Assembly: GCF_003610015.1 (NCBI RefSeq)
Contig: NZ_AP018933.1
Location: 2,142,035-2,206,034 of the forward strand
Reading direction: 5' to 3'
Source: Zymobacter palmae
GTDB lineage: Bacteria > Pseudomonadota > Gammaproteobacteria > Pseudomonadales > Halomonadaceae
Length of the DNA: 64,000 nucleotides
Positions within the stretch are counted from its first letter, which is position 1. Every line of letters begins with the position of its first letter. This document shows positions 1-9,030 of the stretch, one piece after another. The notes below the pieces were generated by a model that saw only the letters and a list, made by a program, of their open reading frames with translations, was not told where the DNA came from and ran no database searches. The position numbers were made by a program, and so were the translations under genes.

Positions 1-32
1 CGACCGCCACTGCCGATCACCATGATCTTCAT
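1..32 (-). CDS. purD: Phosphoribosylamine-glycine ligase, N-terminal fragment (partial)
   Basis: Only the first ten or so codons lie in the window; the gene runs off the left edge. Read on the minus strand they give MKIMVIGSGGR, the dinucleotide-like N-terminus typical of PurD (family start M-K-V/I-L-V-I-G-S-G-G-R-E-H). PurD is an ATP-grasp enzyme joining phosphoribosylamine and glycine to GAR. It follows purN by 94 bp on the same strand, as expected for the distal end of a Bacillus-type pur operon, although purH, which sits between them in Bacillus, is absent. An AGGG lies about 11 nt before the ATG. The identification rests on a very short stretch plus context. Confidence 0.75.
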   Translation of the reverse strand, partial: MKIMVIGSGG

Positions 33-126
33 CTGTTTGGATTCCCTGTGTCTCAAATCGGTCAGGTACGGCAAGCGCACCATGACGAGCAAAGCGCCAT
101 TTCTGGCGCTCCGCGAAAGATAATGC

Positions 127-738
127 TTAGTTCATGAACGACCACTGATCGAACAGTGATGCTAGCGTGTCGGGATAGAAGCGGTTTTCAATCCGCTTCA
201 ACCGCGCTAGCAGGCTGTCGTGATCGTCATCGGGCAGCACGGGCACATGCCGCTGGGCGATGATCGGCCCCGTATCCATTCCCGCATCCACGTAGTGCAC
301 GGTGATGCCTGTAACGGAGGTGCCATCCGCCAGCGCCTGCCCGACGGCATCGAGGCCGGGGTACTTGGGCAGCAGCGATGGATGAGTATTGATGATGCGG
401 GCAGGATATGCCTCCAGCAGCGTCGGTCCAACCAAGCGCATATAGCCGGCCAAAACAATCACGTCCGCCTGTGCATCGCGCAGGACTTCCAGCAGTGCGG
501 CTTCATAAGCCGCCTTGCCGTCGAACTCGCGAGGTTCGAACGCTTGCGTGGCAACGCCTAGGGATTCGGCACGCGCTAGTGCTGGTGCATCGCGGTGATC
601 GCTGAACAACAGCACAACCTCAGCATTGAGCCGCCCAGCCTCAACAGCCCGCATGATGCCTTCCGCATTAGTGCCCTGACCAGAGGCCAGCAGCGCCAGT
701 TTCAGGCGCTGTGGCTGCGAAGCGTGGGACTCGCTCAT
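127..738 (-). CDS. purN: Phosphoribosylglycinamide formyltransferase (GAR transformylase)
   Basis: 203 aa. Transfers a formyl group from 10-formyl-THF to GAR in de novo purine synthesis (cytosol). The glycine-rich phosphate-binding segment is near residues 16-28. The catalytic triad equivalents N117 and H119 (INTHPSLLP) and D155 (GMDTGPII) are all present. The stretch DAVGQAL...[19 protein letters not shown] resembles Firmicutes PurN more than E. coli PurN, from memory of those sequences. Its ATG overlaps the purM stop by 4 nt (ATGA), so translation is probably coupled. Length is normal for the family. It is followed by purD. Confidence 0.95.
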   Translation of the reverse strand: MSESHASQPQRLKLALLASGQGTNAEGIMRAVEAGRLNAEVVLLFSDHRDAPALARAESLGVATQAFEPREFDGKAAYEAALLEVLRDAQADVIVLAGYMRLVGPTLLEAYPARIINTHPSLLPKYPGLDAVGQALADGTSVTGITVHYVDAGMDTGPIIAQRHVPVLPDDDHDSLLARLKRIENRFYPDTLASLFDQWSFMN

Positions 739-1826
739 GCGTCAATCCCCTTGATGTGGCATTCACCTTCGCCTGCTACCACTTCGCCGATCACATAAGC
801 CGCCTCGCCCTGCGATGCCAGCTGATCCAGCACGGCCTGCTGGTTGCTTTTGCGAACGGCGAGCACCATGCCAATACCCATATTGAACGTGTTGAACATC
901 TCACGTTCTGGAATTTGGCCACGTTCACGAATGACATCAAAGATCGCGGGTTCCGGCCACTGACCACGGGTCACACTGACGCTCAGGCCTTTCGGCAACA
1001 TGCGCGGCAGGTTTTCGTAGAAGCCCCCGCCCGTCACGTGAGCCGCGCCAGTCAACAGCCCTTTTGCCAGACTTGGCATCAGTGCTTTCACGTAGATGCG
1101 GGTCGGCATCAGCAGCGCTTCGCCCAGCGTCGAACCCAGCGCGGGAATCTCTTCTGCCAGACATTCGTCTTCCTGCCCTTTCTTCAGCAGCACGTGACGC
1201 ACTAGCGAGAAACCGTTGCTGTGCACGCCGCTGGAAGGCAAGCCGATCAGTACGTCACCAGCGGCGATTTCTTCGCCCGTCAGCAGCGCGTCCTTTTCAA
1301 CCGCACCGACGGCGAAGCCTGCCAGATCAAATTCCTGCTCGTCATACAGCCCGGGCATTTCAGCGGTTTCGCCACCGATCAGTGCGCAGCCTGCCAACAC
1401 GCAGCCATCGGCAACGCCCTTGACGACCTGTTCGATACGCTCGGGAAATGCCTTGCCGCAGGCGATATAGTCGAGGAAGTAAAGTGGTTCCGCTCCCTGC
1501 ACGATCACGTCGTTAACGCACATGGCAACGACGTCCTGACCGATGGTGTCATAGCGCTTCATCGCCATGGCCAGCATCAGCTTAGTGCCAACACCGTCCG
1601 TTCCGGACACCAGCACGGGGGCCTTCATGTTGAGTTCGGACAGATCGAAGGTGCCACCAAAGCCACCAAGGCCGCCCATCGCACCGAGGCGACGGGTGCG
1701 GGCCACGTGGGGTTTCATGCGCGTCACGGCTTCATAGCCTGCTTCGATATTGACGCCGGCACGCTGATAAGCGGTGCCTTCAGCGGCAACGTCAGTGGAG
1801 GAATGCGTCGTATCACTGCTTTTCAT
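735..1826 (-). CDS. purM: Phosphoribosylformylglycinamidine cyclo-ligase (AIR synthetase)
   Basis: 363 aa from the ATG at 1826; an open frame extends further upstream inside purF, but the family N-terminus ([16 protein letters not shown] near residue 20) places the start here. Converts FGAM to AIR with ATP. Conserved blocks visible: [51 protein letters not shown] and [13 protein letters not shown]. The sequence [13 protein letters not shown] and the DLSEL block follow the Bacillus rather than the E. coli version. It overlaps the purF 3' end by 14 bp and purN by 4 bp. Soluble, cytosolic enzyme. Confidence 0.95.
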   Translation of the reverse strand: MKSSDTTHSSTDVAAEGTAYQRAGVNIEAGYEAVTRMKPHVARTRRLGAMGGLGGFGGTFDLSELNMKAPVLVSGTDGVGTKLMLAMAMKRYDTIGQDVVAMCVNDVIVQGAEPLYFLDYIACGKAFPERIEQVVKGVADGCVLAGCALIGGETAEMPGLYDEQEFDLAGFAVGAVEKDALLTGEEIAAGDVLIGLPSSGVHSNGFSLVRHVLLKKGQEDECLAEEIPALGSTLGEALLMPTRIYVKALMPSLAKGLLTGAAHVTGGGFYENLPRMLPKGLSVSVTRGQWPEPAIFDVIRERGQIPEREMFNTFNMGIGMVLAVRKSNQQAVLDQLASQGEAAYVIGEVVAGEGECHIKGIDA

Positions 1827-3225
1827 AGGGCAGTACCGTGCTGGGATAAATGGCGGTGGGATAATGGCCGCTGTAGCAGGCCAGACACTGGCCGCACTGC
1901 GGCATCGAAGCGTCGCGGCCGATGCCGGCCTGCAGCCCTTCGAGCGATAGGAATTCAAGTGAATCGGCACCGATCACGTCGCAGATTTCCGCAACGGACA
2001 GCGACGAAGCGATTAGCTCGCCCGATGTCGAAGTGTCGATTCCGTAGAAGCAAGGGTGCTTAATCGGCGGTGCACTGATACGGACATGCACTTCCTTGGC
2101 CCCAGCATCACGCAGCAGCTGCACGATATGGCGACAGGTGGTACCACGCACGATGGAGTCGTCGATCATGACAACGCGCTGGCCGGCCACTACACCACGT
2201 ACGGCAGATAGCTTCATCTTGACGCCGCGTTCGCGCAGCGCTTGCGACGGCTGAATGAAGGTGCGTGCGATGTAGCGGTTCTTGATCAACCCTACTTCAT
2301 AGGGAATACCGGACTGTTCGGCATAGCCTATGGCGGCCGAAATGCTGGAATCCGGAACCCCGATCGCCACATCAGCCTCAATGGGAAACTCTTCCGCGAG
2401 ACGCTTACCGAGGCGTTTGCGTGCCGCATGGACATTGATTTCTTCAAGGTCGCTGTCCGGGCGAGCAAAGTAGACATACTCCATGCTGCAGATCGCCCGC
2501 ATGGCCTTGCTGATAAAACGCTGACTGTGGCAGCCCGACTCGTCGATGACCAGCAGTTCGCCCGGTTCGATATCGCGTTCGAACACGGCACCGACGGTAT
2601 CGAGCGCACAGGTTTCAGAAGCTACGACCCACGCGTCGCCAAGACGGCCCAGCGACAGTGGGCGCAGACCGTGCGGGTCACGTGCCACAACCAGCTGATG
2701 CTCGTCCATGACGGCGAAGGAGTAGGCGCCCTTCAGCAGCGGCAGTGCATTGGCCATTTTCTCGGCCAGCGTGCGGCTGCGGCTGCGACGAATCAGGTGC
2801 GCCAACACTTCAGTATCCGAGGTGGACTGGAAGATAGCCCCTTCATCTTCCAGCTGTTCCTTAAGGCGCTCGGCGTTGACCAGGTTACCGTTATGGGCAA
2901 TGGCCAGACCGCCGTGATGTGACTGGAACACCAGCGGCTGCACGTTCTGCAGACCGCCGCCACCCGCGGTGGCGTAGCGCACATGCGCTACACCCAGCGT
3001 ACCTTTCAGGGATTCGAGCTGCTCACGCGTGAAGACATCGTGTACTAACCCCAACCCTTTGTGGTACTGGAGACGCTTTCCGTCGGAGATGACAATACCG
3101 GCCCCTTCCTGACCACGGTGCTGCAGGCTGTGCAGACCGTAGTAGCAGATTTCGGAAGCGCCAGCGTGTCCTGCTACTGCAAAGACACCGCACTCCTCGT
3201 TCAGGCCTCGGATTTCAGCAAGCAT
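1813..3225 (-). CDS. purF: Amidophosphoribosyltransferase, Fe-S cluster/propeptide type
   Basis: 470 aa, starting [15 protein letters not shown]. First committed step: PRPP plus glutamine to phosphoribosylamine. C12 follows an 11-residue propeptide, as in Bacillus PurF, where cleavage exposes the N-terminal nucleophile. Residues 246, 392 and the CGQCLAC cluster (444, 447, 450) supply the cysteines that bind a 4Fe-4S cluster in the Bacillus enzyme; E. coli PurF lacks both propeptide and cluster. The PRPP loop [12 protein letters not shown] lies at about 352-363. The start is favoured by AAAGGGG eight nt upstream. A longer start at 3243 would place that SD inside the coding region. It overlaps purL by 25 bp. 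Confidence 0.96.
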   Translation of the reverse strand: MLAEIRGLNEECGVFAVAGHAGASEICYYGLHSLQHRGQEGAGIVISDGKRLQYHKGLGLVHDVFTREQLESLKGTLGVAHVRYATAGGGGLQNVQPLVFQSHHGGLAIAHNGNLVNAERLKEQLEDEGAIFQSTSDTEVLAHLIRRSRSRTLAEKMANALPLLKGAYSFAVMDEHQLVVARDPHGLRPLSLGRLGDAWVVASETCALDTVGAVFERDIEPGELLVIDESGCHSQRFISKAMRAICSMEYVYFARPDSDLEEINVHAARKRLGKRLAEEFPIEADVAIGVPDSSISAAIGYAEQSGIPYEVGLIKNRYIARTFIQPSQALRERGVKMKLSAVRGVVAGQRVVMIDDSIVRGTTCRHIVQLLRDAGAKEVHVRISAPPIKHPCFYGIDTSTSGELIASSLSVAEICDVIGADSLEFLSLEGLQAGIGRDASMPQCGQCLACYSGHYPTAIYPSTVLPYEKQ

Positions 3226-5426
3226 TCCAGCGCCCCTTTCCATGTCGTGGAGAGTGTTGCGAGTGGCAGATCAATCAGTGTGCAGCCTTCAGTATCCGCA
3301 ATGGTCAGCGCGTTCTTGGTCACAACCTGACCCAACAGATGTGCATCTGGCACGGCCTGTTCGAAGGCCGCTTGATGTGCCTGCGGCACGGTCACGATAA
3401 AGCGCGACTGGCTTTCAGCGAACAGTGACGCTGCATCACCGCTGACGCGGACATCTGCCCCCAGCGATTTCTCCATGGTCATTTCAGCCAGTGCTACAGC
3501 CAGACCACCTTCAGAGATATCGTGTGCGGCGCTGATCAGTCCCGCGTGAATGGCGTCGAGCAGCTGCTGCTGGCGGCGAGCTTCAACGTCCAGATCCAGT
3601 GCCGGAGCACGACCGGAGATATCACCCGCCTGCATGTACTGCAACTCACTGCCACCGAATTCCGGCAACGTGTCGCCCAGCAGGTAGACCCGATCCCCCG
3701 CTTCACGGAAGAACTGGGTAGTGATGTGGTCAACATCGTCGATCAGACCGACCATGCCAATCACCGGCGTCGGATGGATCGCAACGTCATCGTGCTCGTT
3801 GTACAGCGAAACGTTACCGCCGATGACCGGCACGTTCAGTGCACGGCAGGCGTCGCTCAACCCCTTGACCGACTGCTTGAGCTGCCAGAATATTTCCGGT
3901 TTTTCAGGGCTGCCGTAGTTCAGGCCATCGGTCACGCCCAGCGGACGTGCACCGCTGCACACTAGGTTACGTGCGGCTTCGGCAATCGCGATACGGCCGC
4001 CGACTTCCGGATCCAGCTCGATATAGCGCGCGTTACAGTCGGTGGTCATCGCCAGTGCTTTGCGGGTACCGCGGACACGAACGACAGCTGCATCAGAGCC
4101 GGGGCGCACAATCGTGTTGGTCTGCACCATGTGATCGAACTGCTCGTAAACCCACGCTTTGCTGGCAATCGACGGACGGGCCAGCAGCTTCAGCAGCGTG
4201 TCCTGTGCGTCGGTGATGGTCGGCTGCCACGGTGTCATCTGCTGCCATTCGGCAAAACGGGCCGGTTCACGACTCGGCGGATGCGCCACTGGCGCTTCAT
4301 CGGTCAGTGAAGCAACCGGCAAATCGGCGACGCATTCGCCATGCTGCATCAGACGGAAACGCTGGTTGTCGGTCACAACACCGACGTCGACGGCATCCAG
4401 TCCCCACGGTGCGAAGACCTGGCGGATTTCATCTTCACGCCCCTTCTCGACCACCAGCAGCATGCGTTCCTGAGACTCGGACAGCATCAGTTCGTAGGCC
4501 GTCATGTTCGGTTCACGCTGCGGAACCTTGTCGAGGTCAAGCAGCAAACCGGAACCCGCCTTGCTGGCCATTTCGACAGCTGACGACGTCAGGCCTGCGG
4601 CCCCCATGTCTTGGATGCCAACCAGTGCATCGCACTTGACGACTTCCAAGCAGGCTTCCATCAGCAGTTTACCCATGAACGGGTCGCCGACCTGTACCGC
4701 CGGGCGCTTAACATCTTCAGCTTCGCTGCTGAATACCTCGGAGGCCATGGTTGCACCGTGAATACCATCACGACCGGTCTTGGCCCCGACGTACATCACG
4801 GTGTTGCCAACGCCTTTCGCCTGGCCTTTCTGGATGTCTTCATGGTTGATCAGGCCCACGCACATGGCGTTGACCAGCGGGTTGCGGGTGTAGCACGGCG
4901 CGAACTGGATCTCGCCGCCCACCGTCGGAACACCGATGCAGTTACCGTAGCCTGCAATCCCGGCCACAACGTGTTCGAACAGATAGCGCGTACGCGCATC
5001 GCTCAGTTCACCGAAGCGCAACGAGTTCAACATCGCAATCGGACGGGCGCCCATGGAAAAAACATCGCGCAGAATACCGCCGACACCGGTGGCCGCCCCT
5101 TCGTAGGGCTCCAGTGCAGACGGGTGGTTGTGACTTTCGATCTTGAAGGCGACCGCCTGACCGTCACCGATATCGACGATCCCGGCCCCTTCACCCGGCC
5201 CTTGCAGTACATGTTCACCCGTTGTCGGGAACTCTTTCAGCAGCGGACGGGAATGGGTATAGCAGCAGTGCTCGGACCACATCACGGCAAACAGCCCGAT
5301 CTCGGTCACTGATAGCGGGCGGCCGACCATGCCTTCGGCACGTGCATAGAGCTCATCGGACAGCCCCAGTTCGCGCCAGGCCTTGGTTTCCTTGAGCACC
5401 ACGTTTTGCGGATCAGGTTGCGACAT
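3201..5426 (-). CDS. purL: FGAM synthase subunit II, small PurL
   Basis: 741 aa, the small PurL class that works as a complex with PurS and PurQ, converting FGAR to FGAM with ATP and glutamine-derived ammonia. Gammaproteobacteria normally carry one protein of about 1300 aa with these activities fused. Visible: [11 protein letters not shown] with H53, [42 protein letters not shown] and [12 protein letters not shown] near the C-terminus. Two AIRS-like repeats, as in the family. It lies 4 bp after purQ, with GGGGAG upstream. Overlap with purF suggests coupled translation. This gene is a main marker of the unusual origin of the operon. Confidence 0.97.
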   Translation of the reverse strand: MSQPDPQNVVLKETKAWRELGLSDELYARAEGMVGRPLSVTEIGLFAVMWSEHCCYTHSRPLLKEFPTTGEHVLQGPGEGAGIVDIGDGQAVAFKIESHNHPSALEPYEGAATGVGGILRDVFSMGARPIAMLNSLRFGELSDARTRYLFEHVVAGIAGYGNCIGVPTVGGEIQFAPCYTRNPLVNAMCVGLINHEDIQKGQAKGVGNTVMYVGAKTGRDGIHGATMASEVFSSEAEDVKRPAVQVGDPFMGKLLMEACLEVVKCDALVGIQDMGAAGLTSSAVEMASKAGSGLLLDLDKVPQREPNMTAYELMLSESQERMLLVVEKGREDEIRQVFAPWGLDAVDVGVVTDNQRFRLMQHGECVADLPVASLTDEAPVAHPPSREPARFAEWQQMTPWQPTITDAQDTLLKLLARPSIASKAWVYEQFDHMVQTNTIVRPGSDAAVVRVRGTRKALAMTTDCNARYIELDPEVGGRIAIAEAARNLVCSGARPLGVTDGLNYGSPEKPEIFWQLKQSVKGLSDACRALNVPVIGGNVSLYNEHDDVAIHPTPVIGMVGLIDDVDHITTQFFREAGDRVYLLGDTLPEFGGSELQYMQAGDISGRAPALDLDVEARRQQQLLDAIHAGLISAAHDISEGGLAVALAEMTMEKSLGADVRVSGDAASLFAESQSRFIVTVPQAHQAAFEQAVPDAHLLGQVVTKNALTIADTEGCTLIDLPLATLSTTWKGALECLLKSEA

Positions 5427-5430
5427 GCCT

Positions 5431-6114
5431 TCAGCTCCCCTGGCGTTGCGATGAGGTGATATGACGTTTCAATGAGGTGAACAGGGCCAGTCCATCGACA
5501 CTGCCCAGCAGCGCTTCTACTGCGCGCTCAGGGTGAGGCATCATGCCCAGCACGTTGCCACGTTCGTTGATGATACCGGCGATATCGTGACGCGAACCGT
5601 TGACGGGCTCGGCATAGCGGAAAACGACCTGGCCGTTGGCTTCAAGCGCTTCCAGCGTGCCCTCATCACATTCATAGTTACCTTCACCGTGGGCGACAGG
5701 CAGGATGATCTGTTGGCCTTCGGTATAGTCACTGCTGAAGGCCGTACTGGCGTTGGCGACGGTCAGCGCCACGTCGCGGCAGACGAAGTTCAGTCCGGCG
5801 TTGCGCTTCATGGCACCCGGTAGCAGGCCCGCTTCCAGCAGCACCTGGAAACCGTTGCAGACCCCAACGACCCAGCGGCCTTCGTCAGCGGCTTTCTTCA
5901 CGGCCTGCATGACCGGGGCGAAGCGTGCGATAGCCCCCGCACGCAGATAGTCGCCGTAGGAGAAACCACCCGGTAGGAAGATCGCATCGAATCCGTCGAG
6001 AGACGTTGCGGAATACGGGACCATCTCGACCTCGACGTCCAGCCCGTCACGCAGGGCGTAGTACATGTCGCGATCGCAGTTCGACCCGGGGAAGACGATC
6101 ACTGCGCAGCGCAT
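5431..6114 (-). CDS. purQ: FGAM synthase subunit I, glutamine amidotransferase
   Basis: 227 aa, class I glutamine amidotransferase that supplies ammonia to PurL. The nucleophile C86 sits in [11 protein letters not shown]. The His/Glu partners H194 and E196 are in [10 protein letters not shown]. An oxyanion-type [17 protein letters not shown] block is at about 47-64. Length and motifs match stand-alone PurQ of Firmicutes, archaea and alphaproteobacteria. In E. coli-type PurL this domain is fused at the C-terminus. The start overlaps the end of purS by 16 bp, and purL follows after 4 bp. Confidence 0.97.
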   Translation of the reverse strand: MRCAVIVFPGSNCDRDMYYALRDGLDVEVEMVPYSATSLDGFDAIFLPGGFSYGDYLRAGAIARFAPVMQAVKKAADEGRWVVGVCNGFQVLLEAGLLPGAMKRNAGLNFVCRDVALTVANASTAFSSDYTEGQQIILPVAHGEGNYECDEGTLEALEANGQVVFRYAEPVNGSRHDIAGIINERGNVLGMMPHPERAVEALLGSVDGLALFTSLKRHITSSQRQGS

Positions 6115-6374
6115 GGCACCTCCACCTCTTCGAGTTCGATGCGGTATTCTTCGATGACCGTATTGGCCAGCAGAGCGTCACACATCGCCTTGACTCGGGC
6201 GGTAGCGTCTTCCTCGGAAAGAGAGGCGTCGTCGAGGAGCAGCTCGATATAGCGACCGATGCGCACTTCCGTTACGTCATTGTGAGACAGTGCATGCAGC
6301 GCACTGCAAACGGCAGCCCCTTGAGGATCGAGAACACCGTTCTTCAGAGTGACGTAGACCTTGGCCTTAAGCAT
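6099..6374 (-). CDS. purS: FGAM synthase subunit PurS
   Basis: 91 aa from the ATG at 6374 ([19 protein letters not shown]). The frame stays open upstream into purC, but the PurS N-terminus is diagnostic. PurS is a small dimeric protein bridging PurQ and PurL in the FGAM synthase complex; it has no counterpart as a separate gene in typical gammaproteobacteria. The VLDPQG turn and the pattern V-x-x-L-x-x-x-G-x-x-x-V-x-x-x-R-x-G-x-x-x-E are present. The C-terminus is slightly longer than the usual 80-85 aa. It overlaps purC by 8 bp and purQ by 16 bp. Confidence 0.95.
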   Translation of the reverse strand: MLKAKVYVTLKNGVLDPQGAAVCSALHALSHNDVTEVRIGRYIELLLDDASLSEEDATARVKAMCDALLANTVIEEYRIELEEVEVPCAAQ

Positions 6375-7086
6375 GAGCACCTCGCAGACGAGAAAGAATG
6401 TTCTGATAACCGGCTTGAAGATTGCCGAGATCGCGACGGAAAAGATCCTTGTCCAGACGTTCGCCCGTGGCGTGATCCCACAGGCGACAGGTATCAGGAG
6501 AGATCTCGTCCGCCAGTAGCAGAGAACCATCGGCGTCACGGCCGAATTCGACCTTGCCGTCGATAAGATCGACGCCCAGTTCAGCGAACAGCGCCTTCAG
6601 GACTTCGTTGATGTGCAGTGCCATGGTGCGCAGCTGCTGACACTCTTCACGTGTTGCCACGTCAAGCAGTGCAATATGGTCTTCCGTGACAAGCGGATCA
6701 TCTAGTGTATCGTTCTTGTAATAGAACTCGATGATCGGTTCCTTGAGCGGTGTGCCTTCTTCAAGGCCGAGGCGTCGGGCCAAGCTGCCCGCCACCACAT
6801 TACGCATGACCACTTCTAGCGGTACAATCGTGACCGCTTTCACCAGCTGTTCCGTAGCCGAAAGGCGTTTGATGAAGTGGGAAGGAATGCCTCGTTCTTC
6901 CAGCACCGTGAAGATGAGCGAGGTAATCTCATTATTGAGCTCGGCCTTGCCGTCAAGCGAAGCCTTCTTCTTACCGTTGAACGCCGTAGCGTCGTTCTTG
7001 TATTCGACCCACAGTACCTGTTCGTCTTCGGTGCGGTAGAGTCGCTTCGCTTTACCTTCGTACAGCATTTCCTGCCTAGTCATCAT
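6367..7086 (-). CDS. purC: SAICAR synthase
   Basis: About 239 aa. Ligates aspartate to CAIR with ATP. MLYEGKAKRLY opens the domain, followed by EYKNDATAFNGKKK, NNEITSLIF, VPLEVVMRNVVAGSLARRLG and LADEISPDTCRLWD. DATAFNGKKKA and the FGRDADGSLLLADEISPDTC wording are of the Bacillus kind. Two adjacent ATGs (7086 and 7083) follow a GGGG; the second has better spacing. An upstream GTG at 7140 overlaps the purK stop and would add a non-conserved extension of 18 residues, so I do not prefer it, though coupling through it is possible. purB, which precedes purC in Bacillus, is missing. Confidence 0.94.
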   Translation of the reverse strand: MMTRQEMLYEGKAKRLYRTEDEQVLWVEYKNDATAFNGKKKASLDGKAELNNEITSLIFTVLEERGIPSHFIKRLSATEQLVKAVTIVPLEVVMRNVVAGSLARRLGLEEGTPLKEPIIEFYYKNDTLDDPLVTEDHIALLDVATREECQQLRTMALHINEVLKALFAELGVDLIDGKVEFGRDADGSLLLADEISPDTCRLWDHATGERLDKDLFRRDLGNLQAGYQNILSRLRGAHA

Positions 7087-7136
7087 ATTCCCCGTCGCAA
7101 TGTGCGGTTCAGGAAGAGTACCGCTGGCCCTCTGGT

Positions 7137-8300
7137 TCACTCTGCTTCAGCAGCAGAAGCGGCCCAGAACTGGTCCAGTCGGCGCATACAGTCAGCAGTC
7201 GACGGACCGAGTGCCGTCAGATGCCCCATCTTGCGTTGACTTACCACCCGCGCTTTACCATAGAGGTGCAGATGGAGTGATTCGAGATGCGTCAGGCGTG
7301 CCATCAGTGGTGCGATGTGTTGCCCCAGAATGTTTTCCATTACGACCGGCGACAGCAGGCGCGTGTCGCCCAGCGGCAGACCGCAGATGGCACGGACGTG
7401 CTGCTCAAACTGCGACGTTTCACAGGCATCGATCGAGAAGTGCCCGGAGTTATGCGGACGCGGTGCCAGCTCGTTGACGTAAAGTGTGCCATCGCGACCA
7501 ACGAACAGCTCAACCGCCAGTGTTCCCACCAGCTTGAGCCCTTCAGCCAACGTCATCGCGATCTGCTGAGCGCGAGCGTCTACGTCGGCGGCAATGCGTG
7601 CCGGCACTTGGGTACGGTGCAGAATGTTCTGGCAGTGCTCATTCTCGGCCGTCGGCAGGCAGCGCGTTTCACCGGTTGTAGAGCGCGCCACGATGACCGA
7701 TATCTCGCGTTCGAAGGGAATCCACTGCTCCAACACTAGCGGTGCATGATCCCCCAGCTGCCGCCAAGCATCTTCCAGCTCGGAACGGTGCTTGACCACT
7801 ACCTGTCCCTTGCCATCGTACCCCCCCATGCATGTCTTCAGCACAGCGGGGAAACGGATGGATGCCGTGGCCATGTCTAGATCGTCGGCCGACATGATGT
7901 TGGCGTAAGGCGCAACCGGCAGCCCAAGTGCCGTGATGGCTTCTTTTTCCAAGCGACGGTGCTGCGAGATGCGGATCAGATGCGATCCCTGCGGGAGGCG
8001 ACCGACGTCGGCGATCAGCGCCAACGTATCCAAGTCGATATGTTCGAATTCATACGTCACGATATCGCTGCATTCCGCCAGCTGGCGTGCGGCATCGGGA
8101 TCGTTATAGGGAGCGGTGATGGCGTGATCAGCAATGGCTGCCGTCGGAGCCGTCGGATCGGGGTCGAGCACGGCGATGCGGTACCCCATAGTGCGTGCGG
8201 CAGTAGCCATCATGGCCCCCAACTGCCCGCCCCCGATGATGCCGATCACGGCACCGGGCACGATCAGCGCTGCCGCTTGAGACGTTGCCTGAGTGCTCAT
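7137..8300 (-). CDS. purK: N5-carboxyaminoimidazole ribonucleotide synthase (PurK)
   Basis: 387 aa ATP-grasp protein converting AIR, bicarbonate and ATP to N5-CAIR. The N-terminal [17 protein letters not shown] fold follows a 17-residue leader. [28 protein letters not shown], the [11 protein letters not shown] loop and [11 protein letters not shown] near residue 270 are standard. TYEFEHID and the spacing resemble Firmicutes PurK. Its ATG overlaps the purE stop by 4 nt and its stop is immediately followed by purC. Soluble enzyme. PurK together with PurE gives CAIR, the substrate of the next gene product. Confidence 0.96.
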   Translation of the reverse strand: MSTQATSQAAALIVPGAVIGIIGGGQLGAMMATAARTMGYRIAVLDPDPTAPTAAIADHAITAPYNDPDAARQLAECSDIVTYEFEHIDLDTLALIADVGRLPQGSHLIRISQHRRLEKEAITALGLPVAPYANIMSADDLDMATASIRFPAVLKTCMGGYDGKGQVVVKHRSELEDAWRQLGDHAPLVLEQWIPFEREISVIVARSTTGETRCLPTAENEHCQNILHRTQVPARIAADVDARAQQIAMTLAEGLKLVGTLAVELFVGRDGTLYVNELAPRPHNSGHFSIDACETSQFEQHVRAICGLPLGDTRLLSPVVMENILGQHIAPLMARLTHLESLHLHLYGKARVVSQRKMGHLTALGPSTADCMRRLDQFWAASAAEAE

Positions 8301-8785
8301 TTCAGCTCCTCGCTGCTGGCCTCCGCAGCACGCTCGCTTTCCAGCCGACGTGCTTCGAGCCGTTCGCCCAGTGCGTCGTCGTGCAAGGCCAGCATACGTG
8401 CCGCCATCAGGGCGGCATTGGTCGCGCCCGCCTTGCCGATCGCCATGGTGGCAACGGGAACACCGCCGGGCATCTGTACAATCGACAACAGTGAATCCAT
8501 GCCTTTCAGATGGCGAGAGGCAACGGGAACACCGATAACGGGAAGAGAGGTCTTGGCGGCTAGCATGCCCGGCAAATGGGCAGCACCACCAGCACCTGCA
8601 ATGATGATCTGGATACCGCGTGCAGCGGCTTCTTCAGCGTAGGCGAACATCTGATCGGGCATACGGTGCGCCGATACTACGCGATGTTCGAAGGAGATCT
8701 TCAGTGATTCAAGCGTGTCGCAGCAGGCATGCATGGTCTCCCAGTCGGAAACACTGCCCATGACCACCCCAACCTGTGGTGACAT
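8297..8785 (-). CDS. purE: N5-carboxyaminoimidazole ribonucleotide mutase
   Basis: 162 aa class I PurE that moves the carboxyl group of N5-CAIR to C4, giving [18 protein letters not shown] holds the substrate-binding Ser/Asp. The VVSAHRMPD histidine and the [12 protein letters not shown] block are intact. [22 protein letters not shown] has the PGGVPVAT version found in Bacillus PurE, where E. coli has PRGIPVGT. First gene of the operon; AAGGAG lies 10 nt before the ATG, and a 6-bp hairpin (8805-8822) sits just upstream of that SD. A Lys/Glu-rich C-terminal tail follows the domain. Confidence 0.96.
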   Translation of the reverse strand: MSPQVGVVMGSVSDWETMHACCDTLESLKISFEHRVVSAHRMPDQMFAYAEEAAARGIQIIIAGAGGAAHLPGMLAAKTSLPVIGVPVASRHLKGMDSLLSIVQMPGGVPVATMAIGKAGATNAALMAARMLALHDDALGERLEARRLESERAAEASSEELK

Positions 8786-9030
8786 ATCCCTGTTTCTCCT
8801 TTGCTTCCGGAAGGCCCCGGAATACAGCCAGAAGGGTGGCGCATATCACAGTCGAACGAACGCGATTGTCTGCGAACTTTCTACAGATACACGAATACCC
8901 GATGCGATATGTGCCGAAAGCGCATCTAGTATTACATTAGACAGGGGGCGAGTGGAAGGGGTGCGTTGTAATTATGTGTACAAGGCGTTTCAAATTTTAC
9001 AACACATGAAACGCCTTCATTTCGCTTATA
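8786..9030. promoter_or_regulatory. Leader and promoter region of the pur operon
   Basis: 245 bp between dinG and purE. On the minus strand it must hold the operon promoter: a possible TGTAATACT extended -10 lies near 8929-8937 without a good -35. A small hairpin (TTCCGG/CCGGAA, 8805-8822) precedes the purE SD. I looked for the purine-riboswitch core, a PRPP/ykkC-type aptamer and an E. coli PurR box and could not find any of them by eye. Control of this operon is therefore unexplained from sequence. Confidence 0.35.
8982..9017. terminator. Hairpin downstream of dinG (possible terminator)
   Basis: A perfect 10-bp inverted repeat, AAGGCGTTTC/GAAACGCCTT, with a 16-nt loop begins 14 bp after the dinG stop. 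No T-run follows it on the minus strand, so intrinsic termination would be weak. Confidence 0.4.
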
